From contig WIUZ02000019.1 in assembly GCA_015956445.1 (NCBI GenBank), positions 62,001 to 126,000 on the forward strand: a stretch of DNA of 64,000 nucleotides. Reading direction: 5' to 3'. Both the position numbers and the translations under genes were made by a program. A model generated the notes under the pieces. The model ran no database searches. It was not told the origin of the DNA and saw nothing but the letters and a program-made list of their open reading frames with translations. The stretch is from Thelephora terrestris. Its lineage: Eukaryota > Basidiomycota > Agaricomycetes > Thelephorales > Thelephoraceae. This document shows positions 54,781 through 64,000 of this stretch, one piece after another (position 1 is the first letter of the stretch; each line of letters begins with the position of its first letter).

Positions 54781-55092
54781 TGCCTCGGGATATGAAACCG
54801 AGGTTCTGGCGCAGGTAGATTCCACGAACTACGATAAGATTGTCGACTGGAGGTCGGAGTGACTTAGACTTAGAAAATTTTCAATCACAAGGCAAAATTT
54901 TATTCTTGTAAATATTGAAACTCCCTACACATGCCTAGTGTCACGTAGAGAAAATACCAGAGTTCAACCAAATTTATTTGAAATCGATCCTAGACAGAAC
55001 ATCGGGTCAATCCGAGTCGCCCCCAGTTGTTCTTTTCGGGTCAAGTCGCGACCGATCGGTGCCGGTGGATGAATTTCTTGCTGGGGGTTAGA
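54781..55092. other. Between Tnp2 and element H, nothing recognised
   Basis: About 310 bp of AT-rich sequence upstream of the Tnp2 start. It may hold its promoter and the lost terminus of the CACTA element. I found no CACT-type terminal repeat pairing with a site beyond gene G. Confidence 0.35.
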
Positions 55093-55694
55093 CTAGAAAA
55101 ATGCCGCCTTGGCGTCGGCCGAAACCTTGCTTGGTAGGCCAGCTACATATACGATTTTTGCAAAGGCGAGTAGTAGTCAAAATGTGCCACAAAAACACAA
55201 ATGCTTGCCATAGAAAGTGTGAAAAAGAAATATAACACCAACCGTTGGTGTTGTCGAGCCTGAGGCCAGGAACCACCCGGTTGAATGAATAACCCGGGCC
55301 GGGTGTGTTCATGCCGAAACAATCCCGGCTCATGCACCGACGACTGCATTCGTTCGTGCCGTCAAAATGTTGGGATTTTCAGCGACACGGCGATTATAAT
55401 TTAGGGGGTCACAGAAACCCCGCAAGCAAGGTAATTGTATACGCATATCAGTCTATGATTTTAGGCGGTCCAACTCATTGAATCCTTATCAATATTATCT
55501 CTCGAGGTCCTCAACCGGTGCGCCGACGCTGCTCACTTGTTTGGCCAGCCGCTCACGTGTCTACCCCTCGGACCGGTTGGTGATCGGACCTGAATATATC
55601 TTAACATCTCAACGGTCAAATTGTTCAGTAATACGGAGGTGGCGCTTATAATTTAGGGGGGTCGAAGAAACCTTGCAAGCAAGGTAATTTGACC
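55093..55694 (-). mobile_element. Element H, copy 1 (about 600 bp, non-coding)
   Basis: The left end CTAGAAAAATGCCG and right end CCTTGCAAGCAAGGTAAT match the two ends of the insertion in BTB copy 3 (57102-57641) in inverted orientation. The interiors differ. The block TATAATTTAGGGGG occurs twice (55394 and 55651), each followed by AAGCAAGGTAAT, which suggests a partial internal duplication. Confidence 0.5.
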
Positions 55695-55830
55695 GCCTGA
55701 CGAAAAAACCTCTACGCACAAAGCACACCAGGACCATCGCGGCAAATCCACCGGCTAGCCATGTGAGAATCCTGAAAGGGTCCACGAGGAGGGCAGGTAA
55801 ATCCGATGGTGGCATTTGTCGATACCGGAT
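55695..55830 (-). pseudogene. PEX14 fragment (exon 2 membrane segment only)
   Basis: On the minus strand: PPSDLPALLVDPFRILTWLAGGFAAMVLVCFV, matching PEX14 exon 2. It ends where element H is inserted and joins BTB upstream sequence at the same kind of border as at 11760. It shows that BTB copy 3 descends from the same tandem duplication. Confidence 0.7.
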
Positions 55831-55925
55831 GGGGTGGCTCAACGCTGTTGCACCCAATTCACTCATGGCGAACTCGTGGCGAACACACAACACCATGAGG
55901 CGCCTAGAGCCACAGTCTCCTCTTC

Positions 55926-58890
55926 ATGTTCCCGCCACACCCACTTCGCAGCGCTTTGACCGATGCTGTGGTTTCTGGGGTCTTCATCGACACCAAATTC
56001 TACTTGTTTTCTCGTAGGAGCTCATCTGGGAAGGTCTGTCGACCACGACCGCTTTATGCGAACAGTCTATCCCTCAAATCCGTTCCATACTTTGACAACC
56101 GTGAGTACCCCACATCCCCCCGCCACACTCGCCGTCGGATACTCTTCAATGTACTTACCTGGGGCAAACACCTTTCGAGTCTTATCCGGGGGTTTTGCGG
56201 AAGGCGTGACAAAAAGCCTTGATCATGACCCCTTCGAAGATTCTGATCAAGCGGAGGACTACGACTACCTTTCTGACAGCGACCTCGAGGACGACGCTGA
56301 AATCACGGAACCTGTAGCAAAGATCCATGAGTCGACGACGGGCGGCCAAAACTCGAGCGTGGCGATGAAACTACACAACGAGCTCAACCATCAAGGGAAG
56401 GTGGTCGTTCTGCGGGGCGTCTCTTATTTAACGTCAGTAAGGCTGACGTTGCCCCCGTTACATCCGCTCACTTGGCTGGGTAGCTTTCAGGCTATTGTTA
56501 TGTATCTGTATACCGGCGAAATTGACTTTGCGCCTTTCGGATCTAAGGCGAATCGAGAACTTCGCACACCCGAGTTCTTGTCTACGGAGGAAGACACCAT
56601 TCCTCGACCTTCACCCAAGTCGATTTATCGTATCGCAGATATGGTTGGGACGCCAATAATATGACGACTAAAATCAACTAACATCCTCGTTAGTACGACC
56701 TACCGAAGCTCAAGGAGTTCGCATACGCGGCAATCAGGGATGGAATCGGATCATGCGATGCTGTCGAGGAAACCTTTTCTAAGTTTACTTCTCGGTTCGT
56801 ATGTGGCACTCCACGAGCTGCTGAGTCCTCAACGCCGAGTTACGCAGGTACCAGGAGATGGTTGACCTTTATGTCGAAAATCTAGCGTCAGCATTGCTTT
56901 CACCGGACTCGCAAGATATTCGTGAACGGCTAAACGAGAAACTGCGATCCTTCACTGACGGAGAAATCCCTCACGCGGCTAATGTCGTTTCAGCGTTGTT
57001 TGACACCCTACTAGCTCGCTATCGCGCCTCTGAAAATCCTTCAGAAACCAGTGCCCCAAACATCCGACCCAAGTCTGAATGTGCTTGGGCAGAAGGCGGT
57101 AGTTGTTATTACCTTGCTTGCAAGGTTTCCCTGACCCCCCTAAATTATAAGCGCGTGTTGTCTGGCTATATGAACATTTTGACGGTTCACATGTTGAGAT
57201 AGTAGAATCGGCACTGGCCCTGGCAAATCAATAATCCCAGCGGCCGCTACTCTGCCTTCAATCAACGCCGGTCCCGTTGGTGTCTGATATCAATTCCCTT
57301 ATGAATCTCACAGGTTGAGACCTTGAGGTCCTGAGAGCGTGAATTTGGGTAGCTGGCTCACACTGAGTTTGCGTAGTCTTGTCACCATGCCGTACCCCAG
57401 ATGTTGTGTTGCGTGTGGCGCCTTTCCAATGTGCGGTTGCTGAGCTCGTCGCCGGTTGAGCGCAACGGGTCCAATATGAGCCGTCTCCGGAGTTTGCTCC
57501 TGGAGTTGTATTTACACCACCATCAGATAATCATACTTGTCCATGTACACATGCAGATGATATTTGTGAAAATATATAGGAATACACGTACTCCTATTGA
57601 CAAGCAAGGTTTATGTCGACATCAAGTCGGCATTTTTCTAGTATTCCTCCTCATCGGAAGTCCATGAACATTGCTCTAGTAAAGTCGATGCATCGTGGAT
57701 CGTTCTTTGACATGGAGTATCGTGTTAGGAAAAGGCGTTCTGGATTAAACCAGTTCGCACCTATATATTTTTCCAGCACCCTCCTTCGTGGCGTCATGTC
57801 CATCTCGGATGCTCGTAGGTCACGTTCATCGTACCCGCTTTGGATTTGTGTTAATCTACCTCTTGGAGTAGCACACTTAGCTGTCTCTATCGTTGGAGAG
57901 GGAGAGCAGGCAGTGGATGACGACAGTGACTACGAAGAGGAGCCCACCCCAAGAGTTGCAGAAGCTGGAATCAGCGGTTGTGCGCAAGAAAGTCACAGTA
58001 CATGCCTCGGTTTCCTTCCTGGTGCTTTCACGACGTGAGTGGAGCTTATTGCGCGGAGTTTGGTCAGCTTCAAGTCACTCCAGTTGGAAGTCGCTTTTTC
58101 TGTATCTCTGCTTCAACGAAATCACCTTTGGACCTTTGAAGTCCCAAGGGATTCCCTTGAGCAGCTTGTCTGTGGGGAAAGGGAAAGACACAGTCGAGGC
58201 ACTCTCTTGCTCACCCAAGTCCCTCTATCACCTATCGCAGCTGGTAGGTTGCATCTGTTGCTCGATTGTACATACTCAATATTCTCCGGTGCAGCTTGGA
58301 TTGGACCGTCTTGCCGACCTGGCTTTCCACGATATCATAAACAAACTGAATTCGGAGAATATCGTTGGGGAGCTTTTTTCCAAGTCCACAGCACGGTGAG
58401 TAGTTCCCGACTCGAACCCCTCATACTCCCATATTGAAACTGTACCCAATACAGCAATGGCCGATTGGTGGAGAAACAAAGCTTATTATTGGCCTCGACT
58501 CTAAAAACACCCAAGGAGACCTCGGTGTTTCGACAGTACGTTCAAGAGATGGCTAGTGGCGCAACACCTCACTGTTATGACGCATTGAAACTCGCCTTTG
58601 GAAACACCGTGGACGCGATAAAAGAAGAGCGTCAGAGGATCGCAGGCGAACGAAAAGCGCGTGAAGCCGAGATAGCGCGTGAGGCTGAGATGGCTCGCGA
58701 GGCTGAGATGTCGCGGCCAATGCTGAAGTGCGCTTGGCCATCTCCAGATTGTAGGGAGAATTCAATGGCAAACGTGGCATCCGGGAACCGGTGCTGCCGT
58801 TATATTGGTGCGCAGCTCATGTGCTCAGCGTGTAGCCAGATCTGGGACGGGGGGGAAGTTTGTGGTGGCTGTAGAAAAGCCTTCAGGTAG
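55926..58890 (+). pseudogene. BTB-domain protein copy 3, disrupted by element H
   Basis: The first exons are intact (MFPPHPLRSALTDAVVSGVFIDTKFYLFSRR, LLSGGFAEGVTKSLDHDPFEDSDQAEDYD, MYLYTGEIDFAPF). Exon 5 is split by a 540-bp insertion (57102-57641) after KSECAWAEG. The frame resumes at PPHRKSMNIALVKSMHRGSF and runs to the end, with a three-unit Arg-Glu-Ala repeat and Cys pairs (CSAC, CGGC). Splicing the insertion as an intron would not restore the frame, because every GT at its start is in the wrong phase. Confidence 0.75.
57102..57641 (+). mobile_element. Element H, copy 2, inserted in BTB copy 3
   Basis: The insertion point is defined by alignment with BTB copies 1 and 2. It is flanked by TA on both sides (57100-57101 and 57642-57643), consistent with a TA target duplication. 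It begins GTTGTTATTACCTTGCTTGCAAGG and ends CGGCATTTTTCTAG. It has no ORF and no obvious terminal inverted repeat. Confidence 0.65.
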
Positions 58891-58936
58891 TTCGCAAAAA
58901 TCGTTGCATAGCTTTGCTGTAAGGGCATATCGGAAA

Positions 58937-60378
58937 TCATTGTTGATGCACGTTGGCGACGGACGAAACCTTCGGGATCGCAAAAGTACGCCTGCAGCAT
59001 CGGACAAGTCAATAGACGAAAGACCGCACGTTACGACGAACGGACGATACCTGCTCAAAGCAAGACCTTTCAAGGCCCTAATCTCTTTTCTGATTTCCTC
59101 TTGTTGGGGAGTAGCCAACGTCGAACTCGTCGTATACCCTATCCCATTATACCCAGAAGACCCGCCGGAGGGGAGGAGGTAGGTTTGCGTTGTCAGGTAT
59201 CCCGTAAGATCTGTCAGTGTCTGGAGCATGTGCTGATACTTGGGTTTCCAGCTCTGCTTCGCACCAGCACTCGCAGTTTCTTTCGAAGAGGGTGGTTCGA
59301 CATTTGGAGGGAGGGATTTGGACAGGGATTCGAGCGAGGCGAGATATTGAGTGGGCGGGGGGCGGTCAGGTGAACCGTACGTCCAAGTGGGTGTTTCCTC
59401 AGGCGAGGGTTTAAAATAGGAGGGGTAAGTATTTAGAGTTTCCCATAGTTGATCCTATATCATTATGTATAGCTGAGGATCGCCAGCGACCATAAGAGCA
59501 AAGATAAGGGACCGACCTGAAGTTCCGCGCTACTGGCAAGGCTAAGCCGAGGGAGGTGCGCTTCAATGTTCTTGAAAAGCTCCTCGGTCGTAGGCGGTTT
59601 GTCCAGCTTTCCCGACGCCAGAGCGCACCGCAACAGAGTGAAATGAGGGACGGTCTCGACTCCAATCCTCTCGGATTCTATCTTTGTACCGAGTTCTTCG
59701 AGAGTGAGACATCCGGTGAACGCGGAATCTTCGCGTGAGCCCGGGGGCTTTGCGGTTGGTAGGACGGAAAAAGTTTCTTCCTGCGTAGCCCTAAGAGATT
59801 CAACCGAGCTATGCAAGCGTCCGACCAAATCGAGTTGGTGGCTTTGAAGCGATATCCGCGCTTGCAAGGACGCGGTGAGCCGAGGAAGGAGGTACCTCTA
59901 CATCACAGGACATTGGGTGGGTCAAAGTTTACCGCCAGAGGAGAACCCCGCACGTACAAAGTACACCAGTATCATCGCGACAGATCCGCCAGCTAGCCAT
60001 GTCAAAATCCTGAACACACCCACGAGGAGGGCCGGTAGATTCGATGGAGGGGGTTGAGGGTACGATCGCGGAGGGACACCGGGAATCCTATACGGCTTCA
60101 ACAGCGAGGACCAACGAGATTAACACTTGGAACCTACGGAGGACGTCGAGATCAACACTCACGATTCCTTGTAGCAAAGAATCCACTTCAGCGGGAGCGA
60201 GGCCCTTCTTTGTCAGGAACTCGCGTTTAGCCGCATCGTCTTGGTCCCTGATTTGCGGTGAGGTCAAGAAAGCTTGAGCCCTGGACAGGATATCTTGTCT
60301 AGATTCAGTGGTGGATTCCGGGGGAGGTGCAGGTGGTGCTTGGGGTTGGCCGGGAGCGGTGGTGGATGAATCGGTCAT
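58937..60378 (-). CDS. PEX14: PEX14, peroxisomal import docking protein
   Basis: Pex14 docks the cargo receptor Pex5 at the peroxisomal membrane and forms the import pore. Exons 60378-60163, 60095-59958, 59897-59517, 59454-59051 and 58991-58937 join in frame to 397 aa. Exon 1 holds the conserved N-terminal Pex5/Pex19-binding domain (DILSRAQAFLTSPQIRDQDDAAKREFLTKKGL, about 29-60). Exon 2 holds a Pro-rich linker and the hydrophobic segment VFRILTWLAGGSVAMILVYF, continuing RYLLPRLTASLQARIS from exon 3. Exon 3 is helical, and exon 4 has LQTLTDLTGYLTTQTY and EEIRKEIRALKGLALS. It is the only complete copy of three. It converges on BTB copy 3 with a 46-bp gap between stop codons. Confidence 0.87.
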
Positions 60379-60776
60379 GGGTGTCTGTTGGTGCGTACTT
60401 ACGGGCTGATCGGAGCCATCCGCTGGGGACGCACAAACGACTTTGACATTGATGCGGACCCAGGCAGAAAGTCTGGTCACTTGGGGGCGATGACGAAATA
60501 ACGTATACACGATTCCAGAAAACCCGTCGAACCCTAACGTACAAGGGGTGGGACTAGTAGTGACAACCTAAGCTAGACTGTAAAAGAAATGTCTAAAGAG
60601 TTACAGCAGACCAAAAAATCGCGGGGGTGAGGACAATAATCAAATGTTTAAGCAGGCGGTGTATCATATTCATAAGGTGAGATTGTGTGCATGTGTGTGG
60701 TGGAGTATGTGCTATGAGATGAGGAACGAGGTGCGGATAAAAAGAAAATAAATGCACGTGTGCCAAGGACGAAAAC
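60379..60776. other. Intergenic between PEX14 and the ACT-domain gene
   Basis: About 400 bp containing the PEX14 upstream region and the 3' flank of the next gene. Nothing else was recognised. Confidence 0.5.
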
Positions 60777-62445
60777 CTAGCACGTTCTGAGCAACTCCTG
60801 TGCCCGTCGGGCGTGGACTTTTTCGACCTGGAACAGGTCGGCCATATGATCAATCACATAACCCGTCACATCAGCAGAAGAGAAGGCTTACCAGTAAGTT
60901 GGCGGTTTTGAAGGTAGATGAGTACATGTGGTTTATCCCGTTTTCTTCCAGTATTTGCGAGTAACGGTTGACCAGACCATGCTTCTCTATATCGTGATGT
61001 GAGCAAGAGAACAGGGAAGAGTTGGGTAACGAGAAGTCGTACCGAGTCCAAATTTTCGAAGATCGATTTGGAGGCACTTTAACGGCCCAGAGAGCTGAAG
61101 CGAAGAGCTGTCACAATCCTGGTCCTCTTCGCCTTCAGAAAGGTCATCGGTGCAGATGAGCATGTGTCTCTCGTTTGGAGGGAAGAGAGAAGACACGATT
61201 GAGACATCCGTCGTCAGCGAAGACCCCTCTTCAGTCCGAGTGAAGCTGAAGAACGAGACTCTATCCTTGGATGATGGCTTGCTCGTAGGCGATATCGGTG
61301 TCGTGGGAGACACACACGAGTTGGAGGAGACTTTGTCCCTCTTTGAGGCGTGTTCCTCATCAGCCTCGTCGTCGCTGGAATCAGGAGTGGGGATACCCAT
61401 CGGTCGGGGAATTTGTGCGGAGTCTTTCTCAACAGAATTTTTACGGGATGAGGAACGGCTCCTGTTGATAATAAGGTCCGGAAACGCAATCAACTTGACT
61501 ACTTTTAGGGTCCAAATGTCTGCGCTTTCCTCGGACAGTCCAACACACGTCAAGTCGGGGTCGAGCACCGTGACCTCCGTAACCTCTGAGGACGAAGAGG
61601 TGTCACGAAATGAGGGGGCCCGCACAGGACTGGTAGGGGACTCGAAATCTGTAGCCTTGGGCGAGTGTTGTCTGGAGCTGGTGCGCGAACGTGTGATCAC
61701 CGCACCGGTAGCGGAGTGAAGGTCAAGATCAAAGATAGATGGAGTGTCCTCTTCTGGCGACGTCGGGGTCGTTAGGGGAGAAAACGACGTTAGCCGACCG
61801 TCAGAAGATGGGTAAAGGTCGAATCCAGCGCCGACCATAAGGTTGACGACCTCATTGAGTCTAGTGGATTTTACCTGGTACCAGGTTCAGAAGAGTGATT
61901 CTCAGGGGTTAGCACACACGGAACTTACGAGGATGAAATCACATAAATAGGAGGAGAGATACAAAATGGAAATTCCGGCTTCGGCCAGAGGTGCTGAGAG
62001 TTCATGGACTCTAGCGCCCGACTTATCTGACCGGGAGGGTTAGAAAGTTTCATGGGTTTGGAGCCGACTGAACGCACTCACCGATGCCGTCTGAGTGGGA
62101 GTCAATCTGCAGAACGTTCCAGGATTCATGGCAGACTTGGACACAGTCCCATTCCTCGATGATCGGCGGGGAGGGTGTACTATCCAAGTCCTGGGAAGAG
62201 TCAGAATCTCTGGAAGGGGAACGGGATCTCTTTTTCCTGTCGCTCTCTGCCACGGACTCGAAATCCTCTAAGGTTTGACTCTCAGCGAGGATGCTAAGCT
62301 CAAGCTCGTTGCATGTTACGTTGAGGAAGGTGTGTTTGGGGCTGAGGATTTGGCGGAGGAGGGGATGATAAAATTTGTGAAGCCTCGACCTGGGGATACG
62401 TACGAGGGAGAGTTTTACTGGGAGAAAGGAGATGGTGACCTGCAT
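60777..62445 (-). CDS. ACT-domain protein of the CASTOR type
   Basis: Exons 62445-62082, 62026-61929, 61874-61043, 60986-60892 and 60827-60777 join in frame to 479 aa. The N-terminal part (FLPVKLSLVRIPRSRL, FLNVTCNELELSILAE, WNVLQIDSHSDGIDKSGARVHELSAPLAEAGISILYLSSYLCDFIL) and the C-terminal part (LKCLQIDLRKFGLEKHGLVNRYSQILEENGINHMYSSTFKTANLLVEKVHARRAQELL) are two related ACT modules. A long Ser/Thr-rich, low-complexity linker encoded by exon 3 separates them. In animals CASTOR1 senses arginine for TORC1. For fungal members the ligand and role are not established, so amino-acid sensing is an inference from the fold. Confidence 0.8.
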
Positions 62446-62728
62446 ATGCGTAGGAAGGGGAAGAGGAAGTGAAGGGGGGGGCGGTAGTGGAAGTAGTGGT
62501 GGAAAAGAGGGCGAGTAAATGTAGGTCCCCTGCGCGGGGCAGACTTGAAATATTTAGATTAGCCAAAGATCTGCCGTCATACCATCATTTCATTACGCAA
62601 AACTGAATGTGGCCTTGACGGGAACGGGACCGGTGGCAATACGACTAAGCACGCTTCCACTCAACATACTGGCTCATACTCGGTAATGCGTTCGACACCC
62701 CATGACGCTGCGGTCTATCAAAAACGAT

Positions 62729-64000
62729 TCATCGCGCTTCCTTCCACCGGCCCTCTCCAACAACCGTTAGCTCCCACTTCCCCGACGTCATACTCTTCCT
62801 CTCTTCCCTAACCAGAGCGGGGAGAGGCCGCTGTGGGATCACGGGTCTTGAATTCGGCACGATGCCCCGGTCAGCATTCGGCGTACTCCCCCGGTTCTCC
62901 CCGGACTGCAGAGCGTCCTCAATCTTGATCCGTACCTGTGGACAGAGGTCAAGTTGTGACCGTGGTGTCGACTCCTCTGGACATCCTTTCTCCAAATCTT
63001 TTCCATCGATTCCCCTACAGGCAAACGACTTCTCCGTGTCTTGATTAGATCCCGTAAAGCCAGCCAGCCGAGATAGGCAACGCCAGCCTGGAGCTACTGA
63101 TCGGGCAGGTAGTATACGCCGTGTTGCACAGAAGAGAAGGACGTTGACCGTGCCTGCACGAACCACCAAGCGAAAGATCCCCATCAGTACAAGCCCATGT
63201 CTACTGACGTGATCGAATCAACCCCTTCACCTGATAGTAGGAAAACGACATCCCTAGAACATTCACCGCGTTCAGGTCAGTGGAGGCATTGCGGATTTGG
63301 AGGTGGCACTCACGAGAACACCGTCACGGTGAATGGAACATCCCGTCCGGACCACTCGCAAAAACGTGCGGCCGTGATTGGGAGGATAACGATCGTGTAT
63401 GCGACCTGCACATTCCAAAGTTGATCGAGCTCAATATTTTCTCACTCTCGTGACGTAACTGCTAAATCCATACCGGGTACCTAGACTCTCGAGTTCAGCT
63501 GACAGAGACCCACTGACTGGGGTGACACACGTACAACAGCATTTGCCTAGCTACCTTGAGCGCGGGGCTTTGGGCGAATAACCTACCGCTCTGGCTCTGG
63601 CTCTGGCTCTTGGCCAACCTAAAACGGACATACGACCCATCGACCACGACGTTCCCACGCATCCGAAGGAAAACGAGGGTGTAAAGGATGAAACTCAGAA
63701 TCGCCGAGAGGAACATCTGGGGTATACATCTCAGCCCAGGTCCAGACTGTCCTCTCTCGGGAGACGCGAATTCACTCACGATCATGTAATCCATCCTAGG
63801 AATCAGACAGAGCAACGCAAGTGAGTAAAAATTATACACCTTCCCAGACAAGTGAACTCACGTGATTCGCTCAGACTTATACTCGTCCGTGATCCAACAC
63901 CAATAGCCAGAGATTCCGTCTAACAGAGTCCGTCAATTCAACATCAACCGTCGCGTGACGAAGGATAGAGTTGTCGTACAGAAAGGCCCCCTGCTTTTTG
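62729..64000 (-). CDS. G-protein-coupled receptor, Git3/cAMP-receptor-like (5' end outside window)
   Basis: Pieces on the minus strand in order: ISGYWCWITDEYKSERIT (about 63870), MDYMI, MFLSAILSFILYTLVFLRMRGNVVVDG, VAYTIVILPITAARFCEWSGRDVPFTVTVFS (63300-63415), and TVNVLLFCATRRILP with a hydrophilic tail to the TGA at 62729. The Cys-Trp-Ile extracellular motif, the two clear membrane segments and the final CATRRILP just after TM7 fit the fungal glucose-sensing Git3 and slime-mould cAR-related family. These receptors signal through a G-alpha protein to adenylate cyclase. Introns lie at about 63794-63861, 63724-63776, 63422-63550 and 63160-63300; exact joins were not all fixed. TM1-TM3 lie beyond the edge. 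The ligand is unknown. Confidence 0.75.

Noticed and set aside
57102-57641. Element H acting as an intron in BTB copy 3 (starts GT, ends CTAG)
   Set aside because: All GT donors at its start are phase 1 while the acceptor needs phase 2, so splicing would shift the frame to a stop.

Overview
The window is nuclear DNA of a filamentous basidiomycete, most likely an Agaricomycete. Its genes carry many short (about 35-100 nt) GT-AG introns. The recognisable single-copy genes are fungal: PXR1/PinX1, a KRE6/SKN1 glucan-synthesis protein, PEX14, a CASTOR-like ACT protein and a Git3/cAR-type GPCR. The transposons are of types common in mushroom-forming fungi: a chromovirus, a CACTA/Plavaka Tnp2 element and large LTRs. 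No bacterial-style operons, rRNA or tRNA genes were found. LAYOUT. 1-8.2 kb: the end of an unknown gene, PXR1, a gene-poor stretch with a small inverted-repeat element, and a KRE6/SKN1 gene with a GC-AG last intron. 8.3-14.3 kb and 55.7-60.4 kb: a tandem array of a BTB-domain gene (+) convergent with PEX14 (-). BTB copy 1 looks intact, copy 2 has a frameshift and copy 3 has an insertion. Only the right-hand PEX14 is complete; the other two are 5'-truncated pieces made by the duplication. 14.35-55.7 kb: a nest of transposons that splits this array. 60.8-64 kb: an ACT/CASTOR-like gene and a GPCR running off the edge. THE NEST. LTR family A (3.3 kb, TGTCAGG...CCTGACA) is present as two solo LTRs with 5-bp target duplications (15.8-19.2 and 24.0-27.3 kb), a truncated copy (30.0-31.5 kb), and the two same-length, apparently identical LTRs of a complete 12.6-kb Ty3-type chromovirus (34422-47036, duplication AGGAT). 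LTR family B (2.3 kb) is present as one solo LTR with duplication CTGAG and one without. A third LTR-like repeat, C, carries perfect heat-shock elements and GATA sites upstream of a TATA box. Two DNA-transposon genes lie underneath: a Tnp2 transposase (47.4-54.8 kb) and a large gene with an RNase H-like core (19.8-28.4 kb). Each was hit by a fold-back MITE of one family (CACTGGGGGCAAGGG ends, 3-bp duplications). MAIN FINDING. The LTRs are not only regulatory. Family A LTRs each hold a five-exon gene for a 479-aa coiled-coil protein, antisense to gag-pol. Exon lengths (132/306/213/357/432 nt) are the same in three divergent copies, and in exon 2 two copies differ by 19 silent and 4 replacement changes, which points to selection on the protein. 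Family B LTRs hold two divergently transcribed ORFs that are also open in both copies. This looks like a little-described class of retroelements carrying protein-coding cargo in their LTRs.
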